A stretch of 27,500 nucleotides of DNA from Monoplex corrugatus (Eukaryota > Mollusca > Gastropoda > Littorinimorpha > Ranellidae): contig JAPXFY010000023.1 in NCBI GenBank assembly GCA_030674185.1, positions 18,109,762-18,137,261 of the forward strand. The letters run 5' to 3'. Position 1 is the stretch's first letter; each line of letters opens with the position of its first letter. Below, piece by piece: positions 10,024 to 19,995 of the stretch. A program made the position numbers and the translations under genes. The notes under the pieces were generated by a model that saw only the letters and a list, made by a program, of their open reading frames with translations, was not told where the DNA came from and did not search any database.

Positions 10024-11023
10024 AGAAAATAAGTTGGAAGTGGCGAATAATTATTGCTATTTAGGTTTTAATTTCACGACAATGGTAAGTGTCAAAAAAG
10101 GTACTGCATAGTTAGCAACTAAGGGGAAGAAAGCTGTCATACAGCTAAATAGGGTTCTCCAAAAATTCAAGGAAATGACAATGGATACTTTCTTTAAAAT
10201 ATTTGACGTAAAGGTACAACCCATTCTGTTGTACGCATCAGAAGTATGGGGATTAAAACGAATGGAACACATAGAAAAGGTACATATGATGGCGTGCAAA
10301 AGATTTTTAGGCGTGCCTGTTAAGACACCAAATAAGATGGTGTACGCTGATCTGGGAAGATATCCATTATTCATTAACTCTGTGGTCGCATGCTTAAGAT
10401 ATTGGTTTAAATTGCTACAAATGAGTGCCGAAAGATTTCCGCATAAAGCTTACCAAATGCTTCTGGAATTAGATAGAAATGGAAAGGATTGTTGGGCATC
10501 AGAGGTAGGAAAAATCCTGTGTGATACAGGTTTCAACATTGTATGGCTGCAACAGGGAGTAGGGGATGTAAAACTATTTTTAAACATATTCAGACAAAAA
10601 CTTGTTGATCTGTTTATCCAAGAATGCACTAGTATTATTAGAGATGGTGACAGATATGAGTGTTATAGATCATTCAAAACAATTTTTGAAAAAGAAAAAT
10701 ATATTTCTGACATGGATACATATTGTTTCAGAGTGGCAATCACACAACTAAGATTTGATGTACTACTGCTGAATAACAATTCACATCGTTATAGTGAGAG
10801 TATTCACAAAAGGGCATGCCCTTTTTGCAAAACACATATCGAAAATGAATATCACCTTATATATGACTGTCCCACTTATACAGATATTAGAGTAAAATTC
10901 CTCAAAGATTCAGCTAGAATGCCAGTTTATCTACTGCTCAAAGCAGAAAATTCTCATCATAGATACAATGTGTCCAGATTTGTTTTTCATGCCATCAACA
11001 GGCGCAAAAAAAATCATGAATGA
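10024..11023 (+). pseudogene. LINE ORF2 C-terminal region with Cys/His knuckle
   Basis: Read from 10024, the frame gives KLEVANNYCYLGFNFTT, a TAG at about 10108, then an open run of over 290 codons. That run contains FDVKVQPILLYASEVWG, ACKRFLGVPVKTPNKMVYAD and a C-terminal CPFCKTHIENEYHLIYDC of the form Cx2Cx8Hx4C. These are the thumb/connection region and terminal knuckle shared by many invertebrate APE-type LINEs. It ends at a TGA at 11021. The run of open sequence is the best-preserved part of the element. Confidence 0.8.
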
Positions 11024-11059
11024 ATAAACTAACGAAAATAATTCATCACCAGTACTATA

Positions 11060-11092
11060 CAGGGTGTTTTAAAAAGAATACGCCAAAATCAT
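11060..11092 (+). repeat. 5' terminal inverted repeat
   Basis: 33 bp, beginning cagggtgttt and ending ccaaaatcat. It matches the 3' repeat at 32 of 33 positions (T versus C at the eleventh). A TA dinucleotide at 11058-11059 sits immediately outside. Confidence 0.95.
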
Positions 11093-11241
11093 TACGCAGT
11101 TTTTTCAGGTCTATAGCATTGTAGTGGACTGAATCAGTGGTTATTTGATAGAGTAGTTATCAAAGTTTGATTGGGTGTCAGTTTCACCGCTGTCGTTAGT
11201 ATAACTTCCGGTGCAGCTGAATTGTGGGAAGATCAATCAAA

Positions 11242-12297
11242 ATGGCGACTCCTCAGCAGAAGGCGTTTTGCGTGCTTGAGTTCGCGAAAACAAACGCCAT
11301 TGTCACGGTGCAACGTGCTTTCAGAACAGAATTCGGCATTGATCCGCCCCATCGTGAGAGCATTCGACGGTGGGTTAGACAGTTTAAAGAGAGTGGGTGT
11401 CTGTGCAAAGGAAAGAGTCCTGGAAGACCACGTGTTACAGAGGAGCAAGTGGAGAGGATTCATGATGCATTTGAGAGCAGCCCACGTAAGTCCGTACGTC
11501 GAGCAAGTCTTCAGCTTGCCATCCCTCATACCACTGTCTGGCGTGTGTTAAAGAGACGATTACACATGAAACCATACAAACTAAGCCTCGTCCAAGCACT
11601 TACTAATGATGACAAGGTGATGCGGAGGACATTCTGTGAGTCAATGCTGGAGATGGAGGAAGGTGATGAAACTCTCTTTTCACGTTTAGTTTTTAGTGAC
11701 GAAGCGACTTTCCATTTGAGCGGCACAGTCAATCGTCACAATGTGCGCATTTGGGGAACAGATCACCCACATGAAACTGTTGAGCATGAAAGAGATTCCC
11801 CTAAAGTGAACGTCTTCTGTGCTGTGTCTCAAGACAAGGTCTATGGTCCCTTTTTCTTTGAAGGAAACACCGTTACAGGACAAACCTATCTCGAAATGCT
11901 CCAAAACTGGCTATTCACTTTACTGCAAGCAGATTCGAATGACTTCATTTTTCAGCAAGATGGAGCACCACCCCATTGGCATCTCGGGGTTAGAGCTTAT
12001 CTGAATGAAAACGTGCCTCAGCGATGGATTGGGAGGAGAGGTGCTAAAGACCTTGCTCTCTGTGCTTGGCCTGCCAGATCCCCGGACCTCACTGTGTGTG
12101 ACTTTTTCTTGTGGGGGTATGTTAAAGACCAAGTTTATGTTCCACCACTTCCAGCAAGTATCGATGACTTGAAAGATCGAATAACAGCTGCAATCAACAC
12201 GGTGGACCGTGACATGCTGAGGCGCGTTTGGGAGGAATTCTCATATCGGCTTGATGTTGTCCGCGCTGCCGGTGGTGGCCACATTGAGCACTTATAA
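11242..12297 (+). CDS. Mariner-superfamily transposase, intact
   Basis: The 351-residue protein should bind the inverted repeats and carry out cut-and-paste transposition in the nucleus. The N-terminal half has a paired helix-turn-helix arrangement: residues about 5-60 (QKAFCVLEFAKTNAI to RRWVRQFKESG), a KSPGRPR AT-hook-like linker, and a second HTH around RRASLQLAIPHTTVWRVLKR. The DDE/D nuclease fold follows: D153 in FSDEATFHLSG, D240 in FQQDGAPPHW and D287 in SPDLTVCDFFLWG. By my count 46 residues separate the last two acids, long for the family. I start at 11242 because the upstream in-frame codons contain no ATG and this Met begins the conserved HTH. No frameshift or stop interrupts it, unlike every neighbouring element. 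Confidence 0.93.
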   Translation: MATPQQKAFCVLEFAKTNAIVTVQRAFRTEFGIDPPHRESIRRWVRQFKESGCLCKGKSPGRPRVTEEQVERIHDAFESSPRKSVRRASLQLAIPHTTVWRVLKRRLHMKPYKLSLVQALTNDDKVMRRTFCESMLEMEEGDETLFSRLVFSDEATFHLSGTVNRHNVRIWGTDHPHETVEHERDSPKVNVFCAVSQDKVYGPFFFEGNTVTGQTYLEMLQNWLFTLLQADSNDFIFQQDGAPPHWHLGVRAYLNENVPQRWIGRRGAKDLALCAWPARSPDLTVCDFFLWGYVKDQVYVPPLPASIDDLKDRITAAINTVDRDMLRRVWEEFSYRLDVVRAAGGGHIEHL

Positions 12298-12383
12298 AAC
12301 ATGAAATGAAACTTGAATGTATATACAACACATGTGTTCATGCTAGAGGTTTGTAAATTTTTTCGTTTTTGACACATCACGTG

Positions 12384-12416
12384 ATGATTTTGGCGTATTC
12401 TTTTTGAAACACCCTG
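12384..12416 (-). repeat. 3' terminal inverted repeat
   Basis: Reverse complement of the 5' repeat with one mismatch; ends caccctg followed by TA at 12417-12418. About 86 bp separate it from the transposase stop codon. Confidence 0.95.
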
Positions 12417-12418
12417 TA

Positions 12419-13380
12419 TTACTGTATTACTTAAGTAATTATACAATGCTGTATAGCTATAATAAATGGTAAAACTATTAACGCTTGTTCCATTACATTT
12501 TTGTAGTCATTTCGATATAAACTGATGTGTGCCTATTATGTGCTTATAAGTCTTGAGTACAGACTGTAAATTATGCACAAAAACCCAGGGTTAAAGATAA
12601 TTTTGAAAAATTGAATTATTTATTGATACTTGATTTACAAATATTTGGTAAATTGATTATTCATTGATTGACTGCTTAACTGATTGTTTGATTAATTCAT
12701 TGATTGATTGATGGATGCACTGACTGAATGATTGATCCACTTGATTAGTTGCTGATTAAGTACTGATCGGGAAAATGATTTATATGAAACTGATCAAATT
12801 GTTTGGTGAGTCGCTAACTAGTTTGGTTTATAGATGAGTAATTGTATTAGGTGACTAACTTAACTGATAGAAAAACGGTTCAGTATTTTAACTGATCGGA
12901 TTTATATGGCTAATTAAATGATAGAATGGTAGTTGATTGATTCATTGATTGATTGATTGATTACCGTTGTCACGGTACACTGAATGTACTAAGTATTTGT
13001 TTGATTGGATGGATAAAGTGAAGTTTATTTCGCAAGCAAGGTGATTTACCAATTATTTGTTGATCGTGTGATGATTGTATTATTTGACTGGCTGTTGGCT
13101 ATACAGAGAGACTAATTGCTTGACCAGTAGGTGGAGGAATGGAACGATATATGTATATGTGTATAAATATATGTATGACTTGTTTGATGCCTTAATGCAC
13201 TGATGAAGCTTGATAATACTCAAGTACTGTTTAGTGTATTACTTCATTAAATGTTAGATCTGGTCAGCAATAGAAAGATCTGTTGACTGTTACACCGACG
13301 AAGTATCAACTGAGGAAAGCATTGAAAGTGACAATGTTCGACGATGCAATCATACGCATTGCAATATTGGTGTAATCAAC
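12419..13380. other. AT-rich non-coding stretch with diffuse TTGA repeats
   Basis: No gene is seen. From about 12650 to 12975 the sequence is dominated by imperfect repeats of a TGAT/TTGA tetramer (for example ttgattgattgattg at 12945-12960), resembling an old, decayed tetranucleotide array. A C-rich run lies at 13390-13410 just after this stretch. Confidence 0.6.
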
Positions 13381-13462
13381 AAAAACCCTATCCCCCCCCC
13401 TCCCCCCACCAACCGACTATTGTATTGTGGCCGATGTACATGAAAAAATCTGAGTTCTGAGT

Positions 13463-13685
<223 letters not shown>

Positions 13686-13687
13686 AT

Positions 13688-13855
13688 TCGGTTGTGTGGT
13701 CCCAGTCTAGCTCATGTACCTATGAAACACTCAGCACAACGAAGGAGCAGGTTGGATATAAAAAATCCAGTAATGATTTTGACAGTATAAAAGAGATTTG
13801 GACTTTCAACCTTCCAGTCTTTGTTCCACTAACCACTGCGCTATGGCGACTGGTC
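13688..13855 (-). repeat. SINE fragment, reversed, tRNA-like head
   Basis: The reverse complement reads cagtcgccatagcgcagtgg at its head (A box tagcgcagtggttag). It then has a B-box-like ggttgaaagtcc, tcaaaatcattactggattt and gactgggaccacac, the same blocks in the same order as the SINE at 2395-2765. The 3' half is missing. Its first bases (cagtcgcc on the minus strand) overlap the start of the 52 bp minisatellite. Confidence 0.75.
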
Positions 13856-14690
13856 TGGATCATTGTCTCTGTTATCACTGTTGTTAGTATGTTAACTGGC
13901 ACTGGTCTGGATCATTGTCTGTACTATCACTGTTGTTAGTATGTTAACTGACAATGGTCTGGATCATTGTCTCTGTTATCACTGTCATTAGTATGTTAAC
14001 TGAGACTGGTCTGGATCATTGTCTGTACCATCACTGTCGTTAGTATGTTAACTGAGACTGGTCTGGATCACTGTCTCTGTTATCACTGTCATTAGTATGT
14101 TAACTGAGACTGGTCTGGATCACTGTCTCTGTTATCACTGTCGTTAGTATGTTAACTGAGACTGGTCTGGATCATTGTCTCTGTTATCACTGTTGTTAGT
14201 ATGTTAACTGAGACTGGTTAGGATCATTGTCTTGTTATCACTGTCGTTAGTATGTTAACTGAGACTGGTCTGGATCACTGTCTCTGTTATCACTGTTGTT
14301 AGTATGTTAACTGAGACTGGTCTGGATCATTGTCTCTGTTATCACTGTTGTTAGTATGTTAACTGAGACTGGTCTGTATCACTGTCTCTGTTATCACTGT
14401 TGTTAGTATGTTAACTGAGACTGGTCTGGATCATTGTCTCTGTTATCACTGTTGTTAGTATGTTAACTGAGACTGGTCTGGATCATTGTCTCTGTTATCA
14501 CTGTTGTTAGTATACTGAGACTGGTTTGGATCATTGTCTGTACTATCACTGTTGTTAGTATAGTAACTGGGAGTAGTCTGGATCACTGTCTCTGTTATCA
14601 CTGTCATTAGTATACTAACTGAGAGTAGTCTGGATCAATGTCTCTGTTATCACTGTCGTTAGTATAATAACCGAGACTGGTCTGGGTCAT
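13847..14690 (+). repeat. 52 bp minisatellite, about 16 units
   Basis: The unit is roughly gactggtctggatcattgtc followed by tctgttatcactgttgttag and tatgttaactga. Sixteen or so head-to-tail copies are readable, with most variation at two positions (cattgtc/cactgtc, ctgttgtt/ctgtcgtt/ctgtcatt). The last few units are more diverged (tatactga, tagtaactgggagtag). One further unit lies at 15687-15735 beyond an inserted LINE. No open frame is maintained. Confidence 0.93.
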
Positions 14691-15686
14691 CATTAACATC
14701 ATCATGTGCCCTGCCACATGGCGTTGGCGTTCATGGCCCTCCATACGAATCTATCCTTTGTCGCTTCAAGTACAGCTCCCACCCTCTCTGTCTCCATCCC
14801 CTCCGCAAGTCAGTTCACTAATTTCTTCCTGGTCCATCTTGTGCTCTTTTTCTCTCTAGCTTTCGTGTTGTAACTAGGTGTTCTAATTTCTCTTGTCTCA
14901 TAAAATATCCTCATAAAAGTTACTTGTCTCTTCCTAATCTTCGTCATGAATTTTTCTTTTGTATCTGCCTCCTTCAAGACTCTCGTTTGTTTTCTTTGCT
15001 GTCCGTGGAACACTTAACCTTCTTAGAAAGCACATTTCAGCTGCCTCAATCTTGTTCTGATTTTGCATGTTGACTGCACGCTTCACAACCCGTACAGCAA
15101 TATCGGTTCTATATAACAATGAAGAACTCTCTTCCTGATGTTTATTGATAGGCATTCGTTGGTAAGAACGCTTTTCGTTTTCTTGAATGCCATTTTACCT
15201 CAGCCGATTCCGCTGGGTATTACTAATGTGCTTCTGCCATTTGGTGAGATGGCTGTTCCCAGACTGTTCCCAGATACTTAAACTTATCAACTTGCCTCAA
15301 TATTGTGCTATTCGTTGTTACTCTGCTTGAGGGGATTTGTTGTTGTTTACTGATTACCATGACTTCAGTCTTCTCACTATTTAGCTGCAGCGCTTTATTT
15401 CTACCTTCTATTTCTATTCTAGTGACAAGATTTTGTAGATCTTTATCAATTTCTGCAATTAGAATGGTATTATCTGCAAAACTCAGATATTTTATTAGTT
15501 TTCCTCCAAAATGTATCCCAGGGCATTCTAGGTTTCTTATGCTTGTTTCATTGTAAAGTGAAAACAAATATGGTGATAGAACACATCCCTGGCTAACCTC
15601 TCTGTTGATATTTTGGAAAGAGCTTATGCCATTTTCTATTGGCATTGCCGTTGTTTGTTTCCAATATTTATTCCATATTATTCTTA
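14691..15686 (-). mobile_element. (ATG)n-tailed LINE, copy 2, 5'-truncated in the RT domain
   Basis: On the minus strand 15223-15645 encodes the distal half of a non-LTR reverse transcriptase: VSQGCVLSPYLFSLYNE, KYLSFADNTILIAEIDKDLQ (FADD read as FADN), LNSEKTEVMVISKQQQ and VDKFKYLGTVWEQ. The C-terminal tail follows in shifted frames (AEMCFLRRLSVPRTAKKTNE and a KIRKRQVTFMRI block). It ends in a short tail of CAT-type repeats at 14691-14713. It is flanked by ggtctgggtcat (14679-14690) and ggtctggatcat (15687-15698), a 12 bp target duplication within the minisatellite. The FADN box and frame changes make it inactive. Confidence 0.87.
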
Positions 15687-15735
15687 GGTCTGGATCATTA
15701 TCTCTGTTATCCCTGTCGTTAGTGCACTAAATGAG
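15687..15735 (+). repeat. Detached last unit of the 52 bp minisatellite
   Basis: Reads ggtctggatcattatctctg then ttatccctgtcgttagtg and ends actaaatgaga, a diverged copy of the 52 bp unit. It is separated from the rest of the array by the LINE inserted at 14691-15686. Confidence 0.85.
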
Positions 15736-15961
15736 AACAGACAACATCAGTGTCAGACAACCACAGCATTGATAACAAGATTGTCATGTCTGATACAGAT
15801 TGATCTGATTTCATCATACAGTCATTCCATGATATGCTGAGAGGCCAACACACTGTTAAGTTATACATCCACTGTTGACAATGTGTAAACACTGTGTCTA
15901 AAGATTAAAAGTTATAGTATTAAACAGACATAGACGACGGTGTTTACTTTGGAGATGTGAC
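15736..15961 (+). other. Upstream flank of receptor gene A
   Basis: 226 bp between the last minisatellite unit and the first ATG of gene A. I see no clear TATA box, initiator or CpG-rich promoter, and no splice acceptor that is better than chance. The promoter and any 5' untranslated exon are unresolved. Confidence 0.4.
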
Positions 15962-18900
15962 ATGGCTTTTGTACCAACTTCAAGGCCTCTCAGAATTTGT
16001 AGTATGGGTCGACAATCATGTTTGTGCGTAGTCGGTTTAATACACTGGATTGTTTTGGTCAGAGCAGTAGACGCTTCCACACATCACACAGACAAAGCCA
16101 GTGACCTTATCAAGAGCTCTGACATTCTGATGAACATCAGTGACATGTGTCCAGGTGTAGAATATCTCTTTAACAAAACAAATGTCACAATCCAGCAGGC
16201 GAACGCGTCAGACTGTTATTTTTGTAACTTGCCAGAGTTTACATCACGCTATGGAGTGGTTCATGGGATGTGTGGTCAGTCTTCTGTCTACTGTCGTCTG
16301 CATGTAGAGGTGCCACAAGGTATGTTTGCACGTGTTTACCTAGAGAGGCCAGCATACTGGTGTGAGTCCAGTCCATGGAAAGCAGTGGTGTGGTATGATG
16401 TTGCACATATTTGTGAATTTGCTTACGTCGTGTCATGCAACACTCATTCACTTGAAGAACTTGTCATTGAATCAGAAACAAATCATGTATTTTTCTCATA
16501 TCTTCACCTTCCTGGCGTTAAGATTCGGATAGAAGCAATTACAGACCATAGTTTCGTCGTTGGATATACATCAGCACTGTCAGTGTATGTGATATTACCA
16601 ATGTGGAGACTCTACTTCAATACGCCCTCCCTTGATGAAGAACTGAAAGCTCCTCTTGGATGGGTCATCATGATTACTTTTCTGACCAAAAAACATGATG
16701 ACCAGGAAAACCCATGTTTAGAACTGTTGTACACAGAACTACACACTTATCATCAAAGACATATACATGTGTGTAGTAAATATGACACACCTCCACAAGT
16801 CTTCTCAACATCATGTATTCGTATTCATTTTCATGTCCCGTCATTGTTATTTGCTTCTGACACATATCAGAAATGGGTCTTTTCTTTCCATCCTGAAGAT
16901 CAGCAACCTCAAATGTTACCCACTGGTTTATTTAATTGTTCTGTAGTTGACTATTTTAAGTTCCGGCACCACCTGGACTGTAACCTGAAGACAGAGTGTA
17001 ATGATGGGCAGGATGAAACAGAACATTGTCCCTTCAGCAGTCCTGGTTGTCAGGGTTTGGTGGCTTCACGCAATAAGTGCTTTCAGTACATGCATGTCAG
17101 ATTCAATAAAAAATATGCAAAAAGATGTACACATGTGTCTGGAAACGGGTGGGCACGTGGCTTCAGTCAAAACAAGAAAGGAACAAGAAGATTTCCTACA
17201 TATCTTTAAAATGAAGTATCAGTTCACTGTACTAATAGGTAAATCAGGTTGGGATTCTGTACCTCTTATGTACAGCATGTTTCGTAAATGGTTTGATGGT
17301 ACTTTGATATACAACATAGGTCATTTCTGTTTGGATTTTGCATATGACCCAACGAAAGTATTTAAGACTATACTGAATACAAATATGGTATTGAGATATA
17401 AAGAAAATCGCTTCCTCAGTAACTATGAATTAGTATGTGAAAGTCGATCACAATCAGAAAATAAGAGTAGAGTCCTAACAATTGAGTTCCCTTTCTTGTA
17501 TCAATGTTTATCCTCCATGACACACACACAGCAGAATTTGTTTGAGTGTCCAGGTTGTCATGTGACACATTCATCTTTGGCATGTGATTTAAACACTCAT
17601 TGTGGAAGTAAAACATATTCACAATATTGCGTGTTTTTGGACATGAGTGCTAATGAAAACGCACTGGATTTTCCTGGAAAGAACGCTTTATATATGTTTG
17701 CCATGTTTATCTGTGATGATGATATAACGGCAATGCCATACAGTCAAGTGTGTGACATCAAACATGACTGTCCGGATAAGAGTGATGAATCATTCTGTGA
17801 ACATCCTGACTGTGGTGGCTTTTTGTGTTCCAATGGACAGTGTGTATTGCATAGTCAACGTTGTAATGGACAATCAGATTGCCTTGACGATTCAGACGAA
17901 ATCAACTGTCATGAAAATTTGGTAGATTCTTTTTACCACATGGAGGCAGAAAAAAACGCAACATCTTTTTATCAACCTGGATGGTGCAGGCTATTTTACT
18001 CAGCAGACAATGAAATCTGATGACTCGTGTCCTGACACTCATTATCAATGCACAGAAGATTGGTTGTACTGTCTCCCTGTCTACACACGTTGTAATGGAT
18101 TTTCTGACTGTACTTATGGAGAAGATGAACAGGACTGTGAGATGTTGTCTTGTCCTGGTTTCTACCAGTGTCGACGTTCCAGAGTTTGTGTACATGGAGA
18201 TCATCTGTGTGATGGCTGGGGTCAGTGTCCACAACGTGATGATGAATGGTTCTGTGATATGACCTGTTCAGGAGAGTGTGTGTGTCAAGGTCATTCCGTT
18301 TTATGTCCTCAGTCTTTCTCTGCTGATTTATTTAAACATTTACGTTATCTAGATGCCAAAGGCTCAGGAATGACACTGGCTAATTTCAGTACTAACATAT
18401 ATCTCATTCGTCTCAGTCTGTCACATTCTTCCTTATTTGATATATCCAGTATCAAGCTTTTAAACTTGCAGTTTATCGATTTCACCAGAAACCAGCTGAG
18501 ACATGTTAATATGTATGTGTTTAGAGGGCTACCAAATTTAAAGGTTCTGATCTTAGAAAGCAATCCATTGTTTTCATTAGCGAGTAAACCATTTAATGTA
18601 TACTATGCTCTAAGTAAAGTCGATTTATCAAAAACACGTCTAAAACAGATTGACAGTATGCTGTCCATGTTCTTACCAAGGCTTGTACATTTGAATTTAT
18701 CTTTTTCTGCGCTTGAAACAACCGAATCAGTAGACTTTAAAAGGCTGCCACGACTGACTGAATTAGACGTGAAAGGTAACCCAATTACCACTCTTCATGT
18801 GGACGCATTGTCAAAATTAAGTTATTTACAAAAAATCTTTTCATCCAACTTTAGACTCTGTTGTGTGAAAAGTGTTTTAAAAAAGTCCAGTAAAATGAAG

Positions 18901-19995
18901 TGCATGTCACCACTGCCTGTGTTTTCGTCCTGTAAATATCTATTACCAACTGATGTGTCTGTGATTTTCTGTTGGTTGGTTAGTATATTTGGCATTTTAG
19001 GTAATGGTATTTGCTTCATGATTCCTTTGGTTATAAAGAAAATATTTCAAGGCAATTATGTTTTGTTAATTGTTCATTTCCAGATTGCTAATATAATGAT
19101 GGGAATTCAAACAAGTATTATTGCAGTGGTCAATCGAGTGTTCCATGGCAATTACATTTATAATGAAAAGATGTGGATCCAGAGTGTGACTTGCAAGACA
19201 GCTGCTTTTCTTTCCATTCTGTCCAGTGAGGTGTCAGTTCTAATCATCTGGTTCATCACATTAGATCACGTAATCATCCTTTGTTTCCCTTTGACCAGAA
19301 GGAGATTCAGTCGACGTTCAACAGCTGTAGCTTGTGTTATAACTTTGCTTGTTGCGAGTGTGTTGGCAGTGGTTCCTTTTATTCCTGGACTGTCACATTG
19401 GGGCCTTGATGGTCAGTCCGGTCTATGTCGTCTGGCGCTGTTTGACTGTTACAATTGTAATCAACAATTCAGATGGTTTACTGTTACTGTAATATTTAAC
19501 TTTATATTGTGTATACTACTTGTTGCTAGTAATGTCAGCATTTACAGAAGAATACCAAAGTACCTAGTTGTTGTGGATCCTACCAAGAGATCAGTTTATT
19601 CTTCAGGAAACCTAATAATAAACGTGGCTGTGATAGGCTCCATTTGCTGGTTATCATTTGGTCTGACCAGTATAATGTCTATGTGTGGTGTTACCGTATC
19701 AGACAAGGTCCACGTGACTATGGTAGTGTTTGTATTACCATTCAACTCTGCATTCAGTCCACTGCTGTACATGTGGACTATTGTAACACAGCGACGACAG
19801 CAGGCACAAGAACAGAATGTATTACATATGCTGAAATCACGACTTTCTTTACCAGTGAAAAGAATGACAATAAAAAATATGCATTGTTGCAAAAATAATA
19901 TCACCTTCCATTATGAAGCACTCTCCACCTTTGATACTGTCCAATCGAGGACAGTACACATGCAACAATTCCCTAGTTCCCAAACGCACGCATAA
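15962..19995 (+). pseudogene. Gene A: GRL101-like receptor (CUB-like, LDLa, lectin-like, LDLa x4, LRR, 7TM), two frame changes
   Basis: Plasma-membrane receptor with a large ectodomain, about 1340 residues if read through. Order: signal peptide (best start Met at 16004, hydrophobic core CLCVVGLIHWIVLV); Cys-rich, CUB-like region to about residue 320; LDLa 1 (16925-17029, ECNDGQDETEHC); a C-type-lectin-like domain (about 17075-17440, CLETGGHVASVK to YELVCE) lacking the EPN/QPD and WND calcium motifs; LDLa 2-3 (17700-17915, DCPDKSDESFC, DCLDDSDEINC); LDLa 4-5 (18024-18246); LRR cap and repeats (18250-18950); seven membrane spans (18955-19790); Cys/His-rich cytoplasmic tail. Frame changes lie at about 17115-17132 and in or near the A7 run 17950-17956. 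Residues usually essential in class A receptors are altered (see findings). Either a decaying paralog, or a real diverged gene damaged by assembly indels. The downstream tandem neighbour has the same plan. Ligand unknown. Confidence 0.85.

Larger units (their letters stand above)
7612..11023 (+). mobile_element. Near-full-length dead non-LTR retrotransposon, ORF2 body
   Basis: ORF2 holds, in order, an AP-like endonuclease, a reverse transcriptase and a C-terminal Cys/His knuckle, which is the APE-type non-LTR plan (Jockey/CR1/L2-like; exact clade not determined). Reading needs at least six frame changes and meets nonsense codons at 7960 and about 10108, so it is inactive. A typical change is in an A9 run at 8852-8860. 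The upstream ORF1-like frame (6283-7491) probably belongs to the same element. The 3' end is not obvious. An unrelated mariner element begins 37 bp after the last codon. Confidence 0.85.
11060..12416 (+). mobile_element. Complete mariner-superfamily DNA transposon
   Basis: The element is 1357 bp. It begins cagggtgttttaaaaagaat and its other end is the reverse complement of that sequence with a single T/C difference. The inverted repeats extend over 33 bp (11060-11092 and 12384-12416). Both ends are flanked by TA (11058-11059 and 12417-12418), the hallmark target duplication of Tc1/mariner elements. The transposase frame inside is open from ATG to stop. It lies just beyond the dead LINE's last codon, in the same orientation. 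Confidence 0.95.

Noticed and set aside
13847..14690. Regular 52 bp repeats resembling a CRISPR array
   Set aside because: Units are contiguous with no unique spacers, the genome is animal, and no cas genes are present. It is a minisatellite.
17209..17212. Gene A ending at the first stop as a secreted CUB-LDLa-lectin protein
   Set aside because: The lectin-like domain continues immediately in the next frame with matching family residues, so the stop results from a frame change and not from a natural terminus.
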